NCBI GenBank assembly: GCA_017620315.1
Contig: JAFZQQ010000234.1
Coordinates: 1 to 6,996, forward strand
DNA: 6,996 nt
Direction: 5' to 3'
Origin: Oscillospiraceae bacterium
GTDB lineage: Bacteria > Bacillota > Clostridia > Oscillospirales > Oscillospiraceae
The first letter of the stretch is position 1. Every line of letters starts with the position of its first letter. Positions 1-5,664 of this stretch are shown here, in pieces. The notes beneath the pieces were generated by a model that saw only the letters and a program-made list of their open reading frames with translations, was not told the DNA's origin and searched no databases. The translations under genes were made by a program, and so were the position numbers.

Positions 1-504
1 CTTCTCCGGCACGGTGTCCGCGAACAGCAGCTCCTCCGGTATTTGAAGTCCCTGTGTGAAAAGGTCGATGTTGTCGAGCCATTCCTCCGGGCAGCGGACG
101 TCCTTCTCTCCGCCGAAGATGACGTCGAAGCGCTCGTCCGGGACGTGTATGGGGATCACGCCGTCGAGGTTTTTCCGGTACGAGCGGTAGTGCTCCATTG
201 TCACCTGCAGCATGAACTGCCTGCGGCTGAGCTCGTCGATCTGCGTTTTCAGGCTGTCGTTCTCCTGCTGGAATTCCCTGACGATCCCGTCGACGTCGCC
301 GTCGCCGTAGGTGTGGGATATCGTGCTGAGCGAGAGGTTCATCCCGCGCAGCTTGCGGATGTAGAGCAGGTTCTGGTAATCGTCCCACGAATACTCGAAA
401 TATCCGTTTTCCACACGCTGCGGCGAGAGCAGCCCCTTGTTGCGATACATACGTATCGTTTCGGGGTTCACACGGCTGATCTTTGCAAGTTCGTTTATCT
501 TCAT
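1..504 (-). CDS. MerR-family transcriptional regulator (3' end outside window)
   Basis: DNA-binding regulator expected to bind as a dimer and twist a promoter with an over-long spacer. Translation from the ATG at 504-502 gives 168 residues before the window edge with no stop, so the C-terminus is missing. Residues 1-70 are a typical MerR winged helix: MKINELAKIS, then the recognition segment VNPETIRMYRNKGLLSP (residues 12-28), a wing with NGYFEYSWDDYQNLLYIR (33-50) and KLRGMNLSLSTI (51-62). Residues about 72-112 are a heptad-like helix (FQQENDSLKTQIDELSRRQ) fitting the MerR dimerisation coiled coil. Residues 113-168 begin an effector domain I do not recognise. Only one Cys (138) is visible, so a Cys-cluster metal sensor is unlikely on what can be seen; a small-molecule sensor is more plausible (inference). 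The RBS is GGAG at 518-515, ten bases before the ATG. The gene is divergent from the DUF1622 gene and shares its operator-like dyad, suggesting control of that neighbour and of itself. Confidence 0.9.
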   Translation of the reverse strand, partial: MKINELAKISRVNPETIRMYRNKGLLSPQRVENGYFEYSWDDYQNLLYIRKLRGMNLSLSTISHTYGDGDVDGIVREFQQENDSLKTQIDELSRRQFMLQVTMEHYRSYRKNLDGVIPIHVPDERFDVIFGGEKDVRCPEEWLDNIDLFTQGLQIPEELLFADTVPEK

Positions 505-530
505 ACGGCAAAGTCTCCGGGAGAAAAATA

Positions 531-561
531 TTGACTCTGTATCTGCTACAGAGTTTATTCT
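531..561 (+). promoter_or_regulatory. MerR-type promoter with 19-bp spacer and operator dyad
   Basis: TTGACT at 531-536 and TATTCT at 556-561 are separated by 19 bp. That is the over-long spacer that MerR activators compensate for, rather than the usual 17 bp. Between and overlapping these elements is a perfect inverted repeat: ACTCTGTA at 534-541 and TACAGAGT at 547-554, with a 5-bp centre. It is nearly centred in the spacer, as in known MerR operators. Transcription would start near 568 and reach the DUF1622 gene at 607. The regulator encoded directly opposite is the obvious ligand (inference from layout). Confidence 0.75.
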
Positions 562-580
562 TATTTTATTAAAAAGTCAA
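552..580 (-). promoter_or_regulatory. Divergent promoter for the MerR gene
   Basis: On the minus strand TTGACT (580-575) and TAAACT (557-552) are 17 bp apart, giving a predicted start near 545 and a leader of about 40 nt before the regulator ATG. The -10 overlaps one arm of the 534-554 dyad, so regulator bound there should interfere with its own transcription. The -35 has one mismatch to consensus (5/6) and the -10 matches 4/6. Confidence 0.5.
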
Positions 581-606
581 TTGATTTGACAGAGGGAGTT
601 GAAAAA

Positions 607-954
607 ATGACAGAAACCATTTCCACCCTTCAGGGTCTTCTGCACGACGTCGTTCAGATCGCGACGGTGCTGATGGAGTTTTTCGGCGTGTGCGTGCTGG
701 TGTGGACGGCCGGGCGCAGCTTCTTTCACTGGATCAGGCGCGACGGTCAGAACATCCGCCTCGCGCTCGCCCAGGGCATCGCGCTGGCGCTTGAGTTCAA
801 GATGGGCGGCGAGGTTTTGCGCACAGTGGTGGTGCGCGAATGGGCCGAGCTCGGCATCCTCGGCGCGATCATAGTCCTGCGCGGGCTTCTGACCTTCCTG
901 ATCCACTGGGAAATAGAAAACGAGCGCAAGGCAATAGAAAAGGAAAAGCCGTGA
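607..954 (+). CDS. DUF1622-type small membrane protein
   Basis: A 115-residue membrane protein of unknown function. Predicted membrane segments lie at about residues 14-36 (VVQIATVLMEFFGVCVLVW) and 84-105 (ELGILGAIIVLRGLLTFLIHW). Between them is an amphipathic or third hydrophobic stretch, LALAQGIALALEFKMGGEVL, followed by RTVVVREWAELG. This order, with LALEFKMGGEVLRTVV and then a last helix ending in a charged EIENERKAIEKEKP tail, is what I recall for the DUF1622 family (from memory, not a search). I chose the ATG at 607 because AGAGGGAG (591-598) lies eight bases upstream; an in-frame TTG at 586 has no better RBS. The gene stands alone behind the MerR-type promoter. Its role is unknown; induction by the divergent MerR protein suggests a stress- or compound-responsive membrane function (inference). 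Confidence 0.8.
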   Translation: MTETISTLQGLLHDVVQIATVLMEFFGVCVLVWTAGRSFFHWIRRDGQNIRLALAQGIALALEFKMGGEVLRTVVVREWAELGILGAIIVLRGLLTFLIHWEIENERKAIEKEKP

Positions 955-970
955 CGGTACCTTACGGTCT

Positions 971-979
971 GCTGTGAAA
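971..979 (+). repeat. Left copy of 9-bp direct repeat flanking the AT-rich patch
   Basis: GCTGTGAAA occurs here and again at 1735-1743, bracketing the AT-rich ASCH region. No terminal inverted repeats or transposase are seen between the copies. It may be a junction duplication or chance. Confidence 0.25.
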
Positions 980-1065
980 CGATCCGCTGTGGTCCATATT
1001 ACCCTGTCTAAGTGTTGCTTTTTCGCAAATCACCTTTTCGGTTTGCAATATTGCGCAAAAGACGG

Positions 1066-1104
1066 GAAGAAAAATCGGGCAGTTTCGTTTCTGAAACTGC
1101 CCGA
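1066..1104 (-). terminator. Intrinsic terminator of the ASCH gene
   Basis: A perfect 12-bp stem pairs TCGGGCAGTTTC (1075-1086) with GAAACTGCCCGA (1093-1104) across a 6-nt loop. On the minus strand it is followed by TTTTTCTT. It begins about 15 bases after the ASCH stop codon, so it ends that single-gene transcript. Confidence 0.85.
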
Positions 1105-1119
1105 CAAACCGGAAGTTGT

Positions 1120-1539
1120 TTAGCGAACAACCTCGAATTCCTCGCATACCAGCTCTATTTTTTCATCAAACTGCCGATTTATAGTCTTTAATTCATCAGC
1201 AAAGAATTCTTTATGCACCCTTTTCCAATATTCCAAGGTACGGTTTCCTTCCCCCTCCTTAAAAGCATGCTCTTCTGAGACAGCATCAAACGTTGTCACG
1301 TACACTTTCGTAGTTTTGGTAATACAGACAGCGTTTTCCCCGGAATCCAGTATGATATTATATCCCCCTACTTGCGGCAATTGTTCGTTTTCAAGCTTAT
1401 AAAAAACAAGAGCAGAACAAGTCGCTGTTTTTTTCCCATCTTTAACTAATTGAGCAAGCTCGTCTGCATCGCCTCCAAATGTCCATGCTTCATAGTTGCC
1501 CTCAAGTCCTGACATCTGCCACATCTTTTCAGCTGTCAC
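1120..1539 (-). CDS. ASCH-domain protein
   Basis: A 139-residue soluble protein with the ASCH fold, a PUA-related domain associated with RNA or modified-nucleoside handling. Some members, such as YqfB, hydrolyse N4-acetylcytidine; others are reported to act on RNA. Seen here: an N-terminal WTFGGDADELAQLVKDGKKTAT (residues 19-40), where G35-K36-K37-T38-A39-T40 is the family's GKKTAT signature carrying a Lys and Thr spaced like the YqfB active-site pair. A central strand region follows (VGGYNIILDSGENAVCIT), then SEEHAFKEGEGNRTLEYWKRVHKEFF (88-113), the usual E-E-x-A-x-x-E-G-E-G...YW...H...FF block with candidate catalytic acids E90 and E97. The start is GTG at 1539-1537, nine bases after GGGGG (1553-1549); ATGs at 1524 and 1515 lack such a site. 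The gene is much more AT-rich (37% GC over 1141-1200, 35% over 1381-1440) than the transporter genes (72% over 3661-3720), which suggests recent acquisition. The exact substrate cannot be told. Confidence 0.85.
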   Translation of the reverse strand: MTAEKMWQMSGLEGNYEAWTFGGDADELAQLVKDGKKTATCSALVFYKLENEQLPQVGGYNIILDSGENAVCITKTTKVYVTTFDAVSEEHAFKEGEGNRTLEYWKRVHKEFFADELKTINRQFDEKIELVCEEFEVVR

Positions 1540-1569
1540 GATAATATTCCCCCATAACTTTGCTTCTCT

Positions 1570-1586
1570 TTTGCCAATTCGGCAAA
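1570..1586. promoter_or_regulatory. Inverted repeat upstream of the ASCH gene
   Basis: TTTGCC (1570-1575) and GGCAAA (1581-1586) form a 6-bp-arm dyad around a 5-bp centre, about 30 bases upstream of the ASCH start. It could be an operator, or merely include a rightward -35-like TTGCCA (1571-1576). I could not find a convincing -10 box for either strand here. Confidence 0.25.
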
Positions 1587-1621
1587 CAGTAATTTAATCC
1601 TCCGAAAAAGGATATGACGCT

Positions 1622-1720
1622 GTGTTCATTTTAGTTGCTGCATTTGAAAGCATAACATTTTTCACAGTCATAATCAAGCTGTTGGTGCAAGTGCCGAAGA
1701 CGAAGGGCAACAACAATTAA
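1622..1720 (+). CDS. Possible 32-residue single-membrane-span peptide, or gene remnant
   Basis: From a GTG at 1622 the frame reads MFILVAAFESITFFTVIIKL, then residues 21-32 LVQVPKTKGNNN, then TAA at 1718. A hydrophobic span (residues 2-23) followed by a basic, polar tail is the architecture of small type I toxin-like or regulatory membrane peptides, but I do not recognise a family. AAGGA (1608-1612) lies nine bases before the GTG, a good RBS distance. The frame stays open back to 1598, just after a TAA at 1595, without an ATG. The alternative is therefore the 3' tail of a decayed gene. It is divergent from the ASCH gene and ends 27 bases before the tctC promoter. No convincing promoter was found for it. 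Confidence 0.25.
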   Translation: MFILVAAFESITFFTVIIKLLVQVPKTKGNNN

Positions 1721-1734
1721 GATAATAGGGACCC

Positions 1735-1743
1735 GCTGTGAAA
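1735..1743 (+). repeat. Right copy of 9-bp direct repeat flanking the AT-rich patch
   Basis: Second GCTGTGAAA copy, immediately before the tctC promoter; base composition turns sharply GC-rich downstream of it. See the entry at 971-979. Confidence 0.25.
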
Positions 1744-1747
1744 ATAC

Positions 1748-1776
1748 TTGCGTCCGCGTTCTGTTCCTGTTATAAT
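1748..1776 (+). promoter_or_regulatory. Extended -10 promoter of the tctCBA operon
   Basis: A perfect TATAAT at 1771-1776 is preceded by TG at 1768-1769, giving the extended -10 form TGnTATAAT. A weak -35 (TTGCGT, 1748-1753) lies exactly 17 bp upstream. Transcription would start near 1783, about 30 bases before the tctC start codon. No operator dyad is evident around it. Confidence 0.8.
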
Positions 1777-1812
1777 AATATAGTTTACAACGTCGGCAAG
1801 AGGGGGATGCGC

Positions 1813-2790
1813 GTGAAAAGGGTTTTGGCCGCCGCGGCTACGGTTATATTCATATTGTCGCTCGCGGCGTGCGGCGGGAACGGAGCCTCCGGCGCCTATC
1901 CCTCGCGCGACATAAACGGCATCGTCCAGTGGGGCGCGGGCGGCGGGACGGATTCGCTCATGCGTCCGCTTGCCTCGCTTGCGGAAAAGAGCCTCGGCAA
2001 GAGCATCGTCATCAAAAACATGACCGGCGCCACGGGCTCGATCGCCGCGCAGTATGTGAGCGACGCGCCCGCCGACGGCTATAACCTTCTGATGGGTGCA
2101 GAGAATCCCGCGCTTTACGACGTGCTGGACATCAGCGCGCTGACCTATGACGATTTTGACTGCGTATATCTCATCGGCGACGAGACCGTCGGCATCGCCG
2201 TCGGAAAGGATTCGCCCTATACAAGCTTCGGCGAGCTCGTCGCCGCCGCCTCCGCCGCGCCCGGCACGCTGAAGATATCGACCACCGGCGTCGGCGGGCT
2301 GCCGTGGGAGGTCGGCGCGTTCATCAAGGACGTCACCGGCGCGGAATTCCTGCAGGTCCCCTACGACAGCGACGCCTCGGCGAAGATGGCGGTGCTCGGC
2401 GGCGAGTGCGATTTGACCGTGTGCAAGGTGCAGTCCGGGCTTGAGGACTATCGCGCGGGCGAGCTGAGATTCCTTTGTATGTTCTCCTCCGCGCCCGTGT
2501 CCGCGATGCCGGACGTCGCGCCCGTCACCGTCGAATACCCGGATTTTGAGAAGTATCTGCCCTGGGGCCCCTTCTACGGCGTATTCGTCAAAAAGGGCAC
2601 GGACGCCGCCGTGATCGACGCGCTCAGCCGTGCCTTTTCCGAGGCAGGACAGGACGCGGGCTATCAGGACATGCTCGCGGGCTTCAACGTGAATTTTCTC
2701 GGTCTGACCGGGGACGACGCCGCGAATTATATCGCCTCCTGGCGCGAGGGCACGGTCGGCGCGCTGAGAAACAGCGGCGCGATAAGCTGA
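1813..2790 (+). CDS. tctC: Tripartite tricarboxylate transporter receptor, lipoprotein (TctC/BUG family)
   Basis: Extracytoplasmic solute receptor that binds a carboxylate (citrate-like, dicarboxylate or another small organic acid; not resolvable here) and hands it to TctA/TctB. The 325-residue length is normal for the family. Residues 1-20 are a lipoprotein signal: MKR, hydrophobic LAAAATVIFILS, lipobox L17-A18-A19-C20, then a GGNGASGAYP linker. The BUG N-terminal motif is PSRDINGIVQWGAGGGTDSL (30-49). NMTGATGSIAAQYVSDAPAD (69-88) and DGYNLLMG (88-95) are the second typical block. Later VPYDSDASAKMAVLGGECDL matches the family's ligand-loop region. Start choice: AGGGGG (1801-1806) is six bases before the GTG at 1813, whereas the ATG at 1807 abuts the RBS and the GTG at 1738 lies upstream of the predicted transcription start. 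First gene of the operon; a terminator follows its stop codon. The lipid anchor implies attachment to the outer face of a cytoplasmic membrane. Confidence 0.93.
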   Translation: MKRVLAAAATVIFILSLAACGGNGASGAYPSRDINGIVQWGAGGGTDSLMRPLASLAEKSLGKSIVIKNMTGATGSIAAQYVSDAPADGYNLLMGAENPALYDVLDISALTYDDFDCVYLIGDETVGIAVGKDSPYTSFGELVAAASAAPGTLKISTTGVGGLPWEVGAFIKDVTGAEFLQVPYDSDASAKMAVLGGECDLTVCKVQSGLEDYRAGELRFLCMFSSAPVSAMPDVAPVTVEYPDFEKYLPWGPFYGVFVKKGTDAAVIDALSRAFSEAGQDAGYQDMLAGFNVNFLGLTGDDAANYIASWREGTVGALRNSGAIS

Positions 2791-2793
2791 CGA

Positions 2794-2826
2794 TCCGCAC
2801 GGCCCACAATGCCGTGCGGAATTTTT
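2794..2826 (+). terminator. Intergenic intrinsic terminator between tctC and tctB
   Basis: A perfect 10-bp GC-rich stem pairs TCCGCACGGC (2794-2803) with GCCGTGCGGA (2811-2820) across a 7-nt loop and is followed by ATTTTT. It starts four bases after the tctC stop and ends about 20 bases before the tctB start. With no promoter evident between the two genes, partial read-through would give excess receptor over membrane subunits. The stem could also protect the 3' end of a processed tctC mRNA. Confidence 0.8.
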
Positions 2827-2846
2827 ACGACATAATGGAGACGCCC

Positions 2847-3344
2847 ATGCCTGACAACAAGTCAAACGATACAACCGAATACGGTGATGCCGGACACGCG
2901 GCGGAGCGCGGCTTTGCCCTCGCGCTGCTGCTGCTCGGCGCGGCGGCCTTCGGCATGTCGCTGGAGCTGTGGCACAGCACGCCGCCGCCCCGCGCCTCCT
3001 CTGCCGCGGCGCTGCCGCTTATCGTCACGGCGCTGTGGACGCTCGCGGCGCTTTTGAATCTCGTCGGCATTTTCCGTTCCGCCTGGGGCGGCGGAAGCGC
3101 GCACTTCATCGACGCGCTGCGCTTTGCCATTCCCCCGCGCCTCGCGCTCACGCTTCTCGCCGTCGCAGCCTATTGCGCGCTGCTGCTGCTCGGCGTCAGC
3201 TTCTATCTCGCGACGCCGCTGTTCCTCTTCGGCACGATGTGCTTTCTCTGCCGCGGGGACTATGTCAAAAACCTGATCCGCACCGCCGTCGTGACCGGCT
3301 TTATCGTGCTGGTCTTCCGCGTGCTGTTCGGCGTCGTGTTCTGA
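2847..3344 (+). CDS. tctB: Tripartite tricarboxylate transporter small membrane subunit TctB
   Basis: Small membrane subunit of the tripartite tricarboxylate transporter, thought to support the large subunit TctA. It has 165 residues. A polar N-terminus (MPDNKSNDTTEYGDAGHAAE) is followed by hydrophobic segments at about 22-40 (GFALALLLLGAAAFGMSL), 54-74 (AALPLIVTALWTLAALLNL), 99-115, 117-135 and 145-164, close to the family's usual helix pattern with a loop after the first helix. Sequence conservation in TctB is low, so the call rests on topology plus position between tctC and tctA. I chose the ATG at 2847 because GGAG (2837-2840) sits six bases upstream. An in-frame ATG at 2835 has no RBS, and a GTG at 2814 lies in the terminator stem. 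It ends 11 bases before tctA, so the two are co-translated from one message. Confidence 0.85.
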   Translation: MPDNKSNDTTEYGDAGHAAERGFALALLLLGAAAFGMSLELWHSTPPPRASSAAALPLIVTALWTLAALLNLVGIFRSAWGGGSAHFIDALRFAIPPRLALTLLAVAAYCALLLLGVSFYLATPLFLFGTMCFLCRGDYVKNLIRTAVVTGFIVLVFRVLFGVVF

Positions 3345-3355
3345 CGGAGGGTGCT

Positions 3356-4882
3356 ATGGGTATGCTTTCGGGTCTCACGGCGGTGCTCAGCGAGCCTGTT
3401 TTGATCGTGCTTGTCGCGCTGGGCACGCTCGCGGGCGTGTATGTCGGCGCGGTCCCCGGGCTGTCTGGGACGATGGCGGTCTCGCTGCTGGTCTCCTTCA
3501 CGCTCGGCTGGGAGACGCGCAGCGCGCTCGCCGTCATGATCGGCGTGTATGTCGGCGCGGTGTTCGGCGGCTCGCGTCCCGCGATACTTTTGAACGTCCC
3601 CGGCGCTCCGGCGGCCGTCGCCACCTCGCTGGACGGATACGAGCTCGCGAAAAAAGGCCGCGCGGGCGAGGCGATGGGCGCGGCGACGGTGCAGTCCTCC
3701 ATCGGGACGTTTTTCGGCGTGCTGGCGCTGCTGCTGTTCGCGCCGCCCGTTTCGGAACTTGCGCGCAGCTTCCGCTCGGTGGACTATCTTCTGCTCGCGC
3801 TGATCGGGCTTCTTGCCGTCGGCTCGCTGAGCGGTCGCTCGCTCACGGCAGGCGTGATCGCCGGCTGCGCCGGCATCTTTCTCGGCTGCGTGGGCGTGGA
3901 CGCACAGACCGCCGTGCGCCGCTTCACCTTCGACGTCGTATATCTCAACTCCGGCGTCGACCGCGTCGTCGCCATGATAGGACTTTTCGGCGCGTCGGAG
4001 GCGCTTTTCCAGCTTGCGGACGCGAAGGCCGCTCCGGTGCGCCAGAAGATCGACCGGGTGCTTCCCCCGCTGGGCGACGCGCTGCGGTTTCTTCCGCTGA
4101 CGCTGCGCTCCGCCGTGATCGGCATACTCGTCGGCGCGCTGCCGGGCGCGGGCGGAGACGTCGCCGCGCTTTTGAGCTATGACCACGCGAAGCGCACAAC
4201 GGCGCATCCCGCCGTCCCCTTCGGCGAGGGCGCGCTTGAGGGCGTTATCGCGCCGGAAACGGCCAACAACGCCGCCATCGGCGGCGCGTTCATCCCCATG
4301 CTTACGCTCGGCATCCCCGGCGACGCCGTGACCGCGGTGCTGCTGAGCGCCTTCACCGTCAAGGGTCTGCGTCCGGGCCCGAACCTCATCCGCGAATCGC
4401 CGGAGTTTTTCGGCTTCATCGTCGTCTGTCTGCTGCTCGCGGCGATCTTTCTCCCGCTCTTCGGCCTGACCGGCGTGCGCGCCTTTGTCAAGCTCACCGA
4501 GATCCCGCGTGAGGTGCTGATGCCGTCGATCCTGGTGCTCTCCGCCGTCGGGGCTTACGCGATCCGAAACAGCCTTGCCGACGTGTTGTGGATGTTCCTC
4601 TTCGGCGTCGCTGGTTACTTCCTGAAGCGGTTCGGCTATCCCGTCGCCCCTGCCGTCGTGGGGCTCATACTCACCCGGTTGTGCGAGGAAAACTATCGCC
4701 GCGGCGTCATGCTCGCGGGCTCGGTACCCGCTATGCTCGCAAGCGTTTTCAAAAGCCCGGTGTCTGTCATTCTTCTCGCGCTGCTCGTCTTTTTGCTCGC
4801 CGCCCAGGCAAGGACGCGGCTGCGGGCGAAAAGAAAGGATATGCGGCACGCTGCGGGGCAGCTCGACGGCGACGAGCATTAA
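3356..4882 (+). CDS. tctA: Tripartite tricarboxylate transporter large permease subunit TctA
   Basis: Large integral-membrane subunit that forms the ion-driven permease path for the carboxylate delivered by TctC. It has 508 residues, the normal length, with about a dozen hydrophobic segments. The family's internal duplication is visible. First half: VGAVPGLSG (30-38), then FGGSRPAILLNVPGAPAAVA (70-89) and DGYE. Second half: VGALPGAGGDVAALLSYDHA (259-278), then EGVIAPETANNAAIGGAF (295-312) and IPMLTLGIPGD (313-323). The two PG loops and the ANNAAIGG...GIPG signature are diagnostic. The C-terminal tail (from about 485) is basic and polar, so cytoplasmic by the positive-inside rule. GGAGG (3346-3350) is five bases before the ATG at 3356; ATG 3362 is a less well-spaced alternative. 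No terminator is seen after it, so some transcripts may run on into the phosphopantetheinyl transferase gene. Confidence 0.95.
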   Translation: MGMLSGLTAVLSEPVLIVLVALGTLAGVYVGAVPGLSGTMAVSLLVSFTLGWETRSALAVMIGVYVGAVFGGSRPAILLNVPGAPAAVATSLDGYELAKKGRAGEAMGAATVQSSIGTFFGVLALLLFAPPVSELARSFRSVDYLLLALIGLLAVGSLSGRSLTAGVIAGCAGIFLGCVGVDAQTAVRRFTFDVVYLNSGVDRVVAMIGLFGASEALFQLADAKAAPVRQKIDRVLPPLGDALRFLPLTLRSAVIGILVGALPGAGGDVAALLSYDHAKRTTAHPAVPFGEGALEGVIAPETANNAAIGGAFIPMLTLGIPGDAVTAVLLSAFTVKGLRPGPNLIRESPEFFGFIVVCLLLAAIFLPLFGLTGVRAFVKLTEIPREVLMPSILVLSAVGAYAIRNSLADVLWMFLFGVAGYFLKRFGYPVAPAVVGLILTRLCEENYRRGVMLAGSVPAMLASVFKSPVSVILLALLVFLLAAQARTRLRAKRKDMRHAAGQLDGDEH

Positions 4883-4904
4883 CAGCGATTTTCTCCGCCA
4901 AAAA

Positions 4905-4933
4905 TTGACATTGGGCGACAGATAAGCTATAAT
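4905..4933 (+). promoter_or_regulatory. Full-consensus promoter upstream of the phosphopantetheinyl transferase gene
   Basis: TTGACA (4905-4910) and TATAAT (4928-4933), both perfect, are separated by exactly 17 bp. Transcription would start near 4940, just ahead of the RBS at 4951-4960. This is the strongest sigma-A-type promoter in the window. No overlapping dyad suggests repression. Confidence 0.9.
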
Positions 4934-4967
4934 AAATCGATATGCTTCAGAGGAAGGGGGGCGCTTT

Positions 4968-5555
4968 GTGGATATACAGCTTTTTGCGGCGAAATTGGAG
5001 CGTCCTTTGACCGACGCCGAGACGGAGACCTTCCTTCGCATCATGCCCCCGGAGCGGCGCGAGCGCCTGTTGAGCATGAAGAACGAGCTGCCCCAGGAGC
5101 CGCTGTGCGCCTATGCCATTTTGTTCATGGTCACGCACACGATCTACGGTTGGAAGAAGTTCCCCCCGATCCGCTACAACAAGTACGGAAAGCCGGAGTT
5201 TGACGGTTATCCCGACGTGCAGTTCAATCTGAGCCACACGCGCAGCGCGGTGCTGGTCGGCGTGCACGACGAGCCGTTAGGCGTGGACATTGAAAAACTC
5301 CGCCCGGTGAGCGAGCGGAGCATGGAGCGCATCGCCGGCACGACCTCGCGCCAGGAATTCTTTGAAAGCTGGGTGCGCCGCGAGAGCCGCAGCAAGTGGA
5401 ACGGCGCGGGGCTCGGATCGATCCGCGAGAGGGAAAATCCCGCCATGCGCGGCGAGCGCATAGAGTTCATCGACACCTTCCCCGACTACGTCGCCTGCAT
5501 CTGCACGCATTCCGACGCGCGGATCGCGCCGATCAGGACGTTCACCATCAAATAG
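4968..5555 (+). CDS. 4'-phosphopantetheinyl transferase, Sfp-type superfamily
   Basis: Moves the phosphopantetheine arm of CoA onto a serine of acyl- or peptidyl-carrier proteins, in the cytoplasm. It has 195 residues. Visible motifs: RYNKYGKPEF (69-78), the usual carrier/CoA-binding K-x-G-K-P stretch; FNLSHT (86-91); GVDIEKLRP (105-113) with Mg2+ ligands D107 and E109; and FESWVRRESRSKWNGAGLG (132-150), the W-x-x-x-E-x-x-x-K box with W135, E139 and K143. The third box reads RRES instead of the common KEA/KES, but the metal-binding Glu and catalytic-region Lys are kept, so activity is expected. The region between GVDIE and the third box is short compared with Sfp (about 230 residues), and no F-x-x-x-E pattern is obvious there. 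Start GTG 4968 follows AGGAAGGGGGG (4951-4961) at an ideal distance. No carrier protein, PKS or NRPS gene is in the window, so its target (fatty-acid ACP or a secondary system) is unknown. Confidence 0.9.
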   Translation: MDIQLFAAKLERPLTDAETETFLRIMPPERRERLLSMKNELPQEPLCAYAILFMVTHTIYGWKKFPPIRYNKYGKPEFDGYPDVQFNLSHTRSAVLVGVHDEPLGVDIEKLRPVSERSMERIAGTTSRQEFFESWVRRESRSKWNGAGLGSIRERENPAMRGERIEFIDTFPDYVACICTHSDARIAPIRTFTIK

Positions 5556-5564
5556 GCCAAACAG

Positions 5565-5620
5565 AAAACGGGACTGCACTGAGGCGGAGCCTTCTCCGCT
5601 TCCATGCAGTCCCGTTTTTT
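5565..5620. terminator. Two-tier bidirectional intrinsic terminator
   Basis: The outer stem pairs AAAACGGGACTGCA (5565-5578) with TGCAGTCCCGTTTT (5605-5618). An inner stem pairs GCGGAG (5584-5589) with CTCCGC (5594-5599) around a 4-nt loop. Rightward the stem ends in a T run (5615-5620), closing the phosphopantetheinyl transferase transcript 10 bases after its stop. Leftward it is followed by TTTTCTGTTT, so it probably also ends the convergent gene at 5665-6351. Confidence 0.85.
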
Positions 5621-5664
5621 GCCTGTTCGCTGCCCGCGCGGCGCCTGCGCGGGAAAAGTCTATG

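Noticed and set aside
43..534. Plus-strand open frame opposite the MerR gene
   Set aside because: The opposite strand encodes an unmistakable MerR DNA-binding domain, and this frame would run through the operator region without an RBS.
1045..1054. Perfect 10-bp palindrome GCAATATTGC downstream of the ASCH terminator
   Set aside because: Short, in an AT-rich intergenic stretch, and not placed at any promoter; likely chance.
1738..1812. Upstream GTG start for tctC
   Set aside because: It lies before the predicted transcription start and would bury the lipoprotein signal; the GTG at 1813 has an AGGGGG site six bases upstream.
1717..2874. Minus-strand open frame opposite tctC
   Set aside because: Low-complexity Arg/Gly/His-rich translation with no RBS; it crosses the tctC promoter and the tctC-tctB terminator. 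The plus-strand lipoprotein receptor explains the region.
2969..3355. Upstream in-frame extension of tctA by 129 codons
   Set aside because: It overlaps tctB in another frame, translates to Arg/Ala/His-rich sequence unlike TctA, and a strong GGAGG RBS marks the ATG at 3356.
3260..5077. Very long minus-strand open frame (about 600 codons) opposite tctA
   Set aside because: Its translation is an Arg/His/Asp/Glu-rich string without domains, typical of the antisense of a GC-rich gene; the plus strand encodes a clear TctA with RBS and diagnostic motifs.
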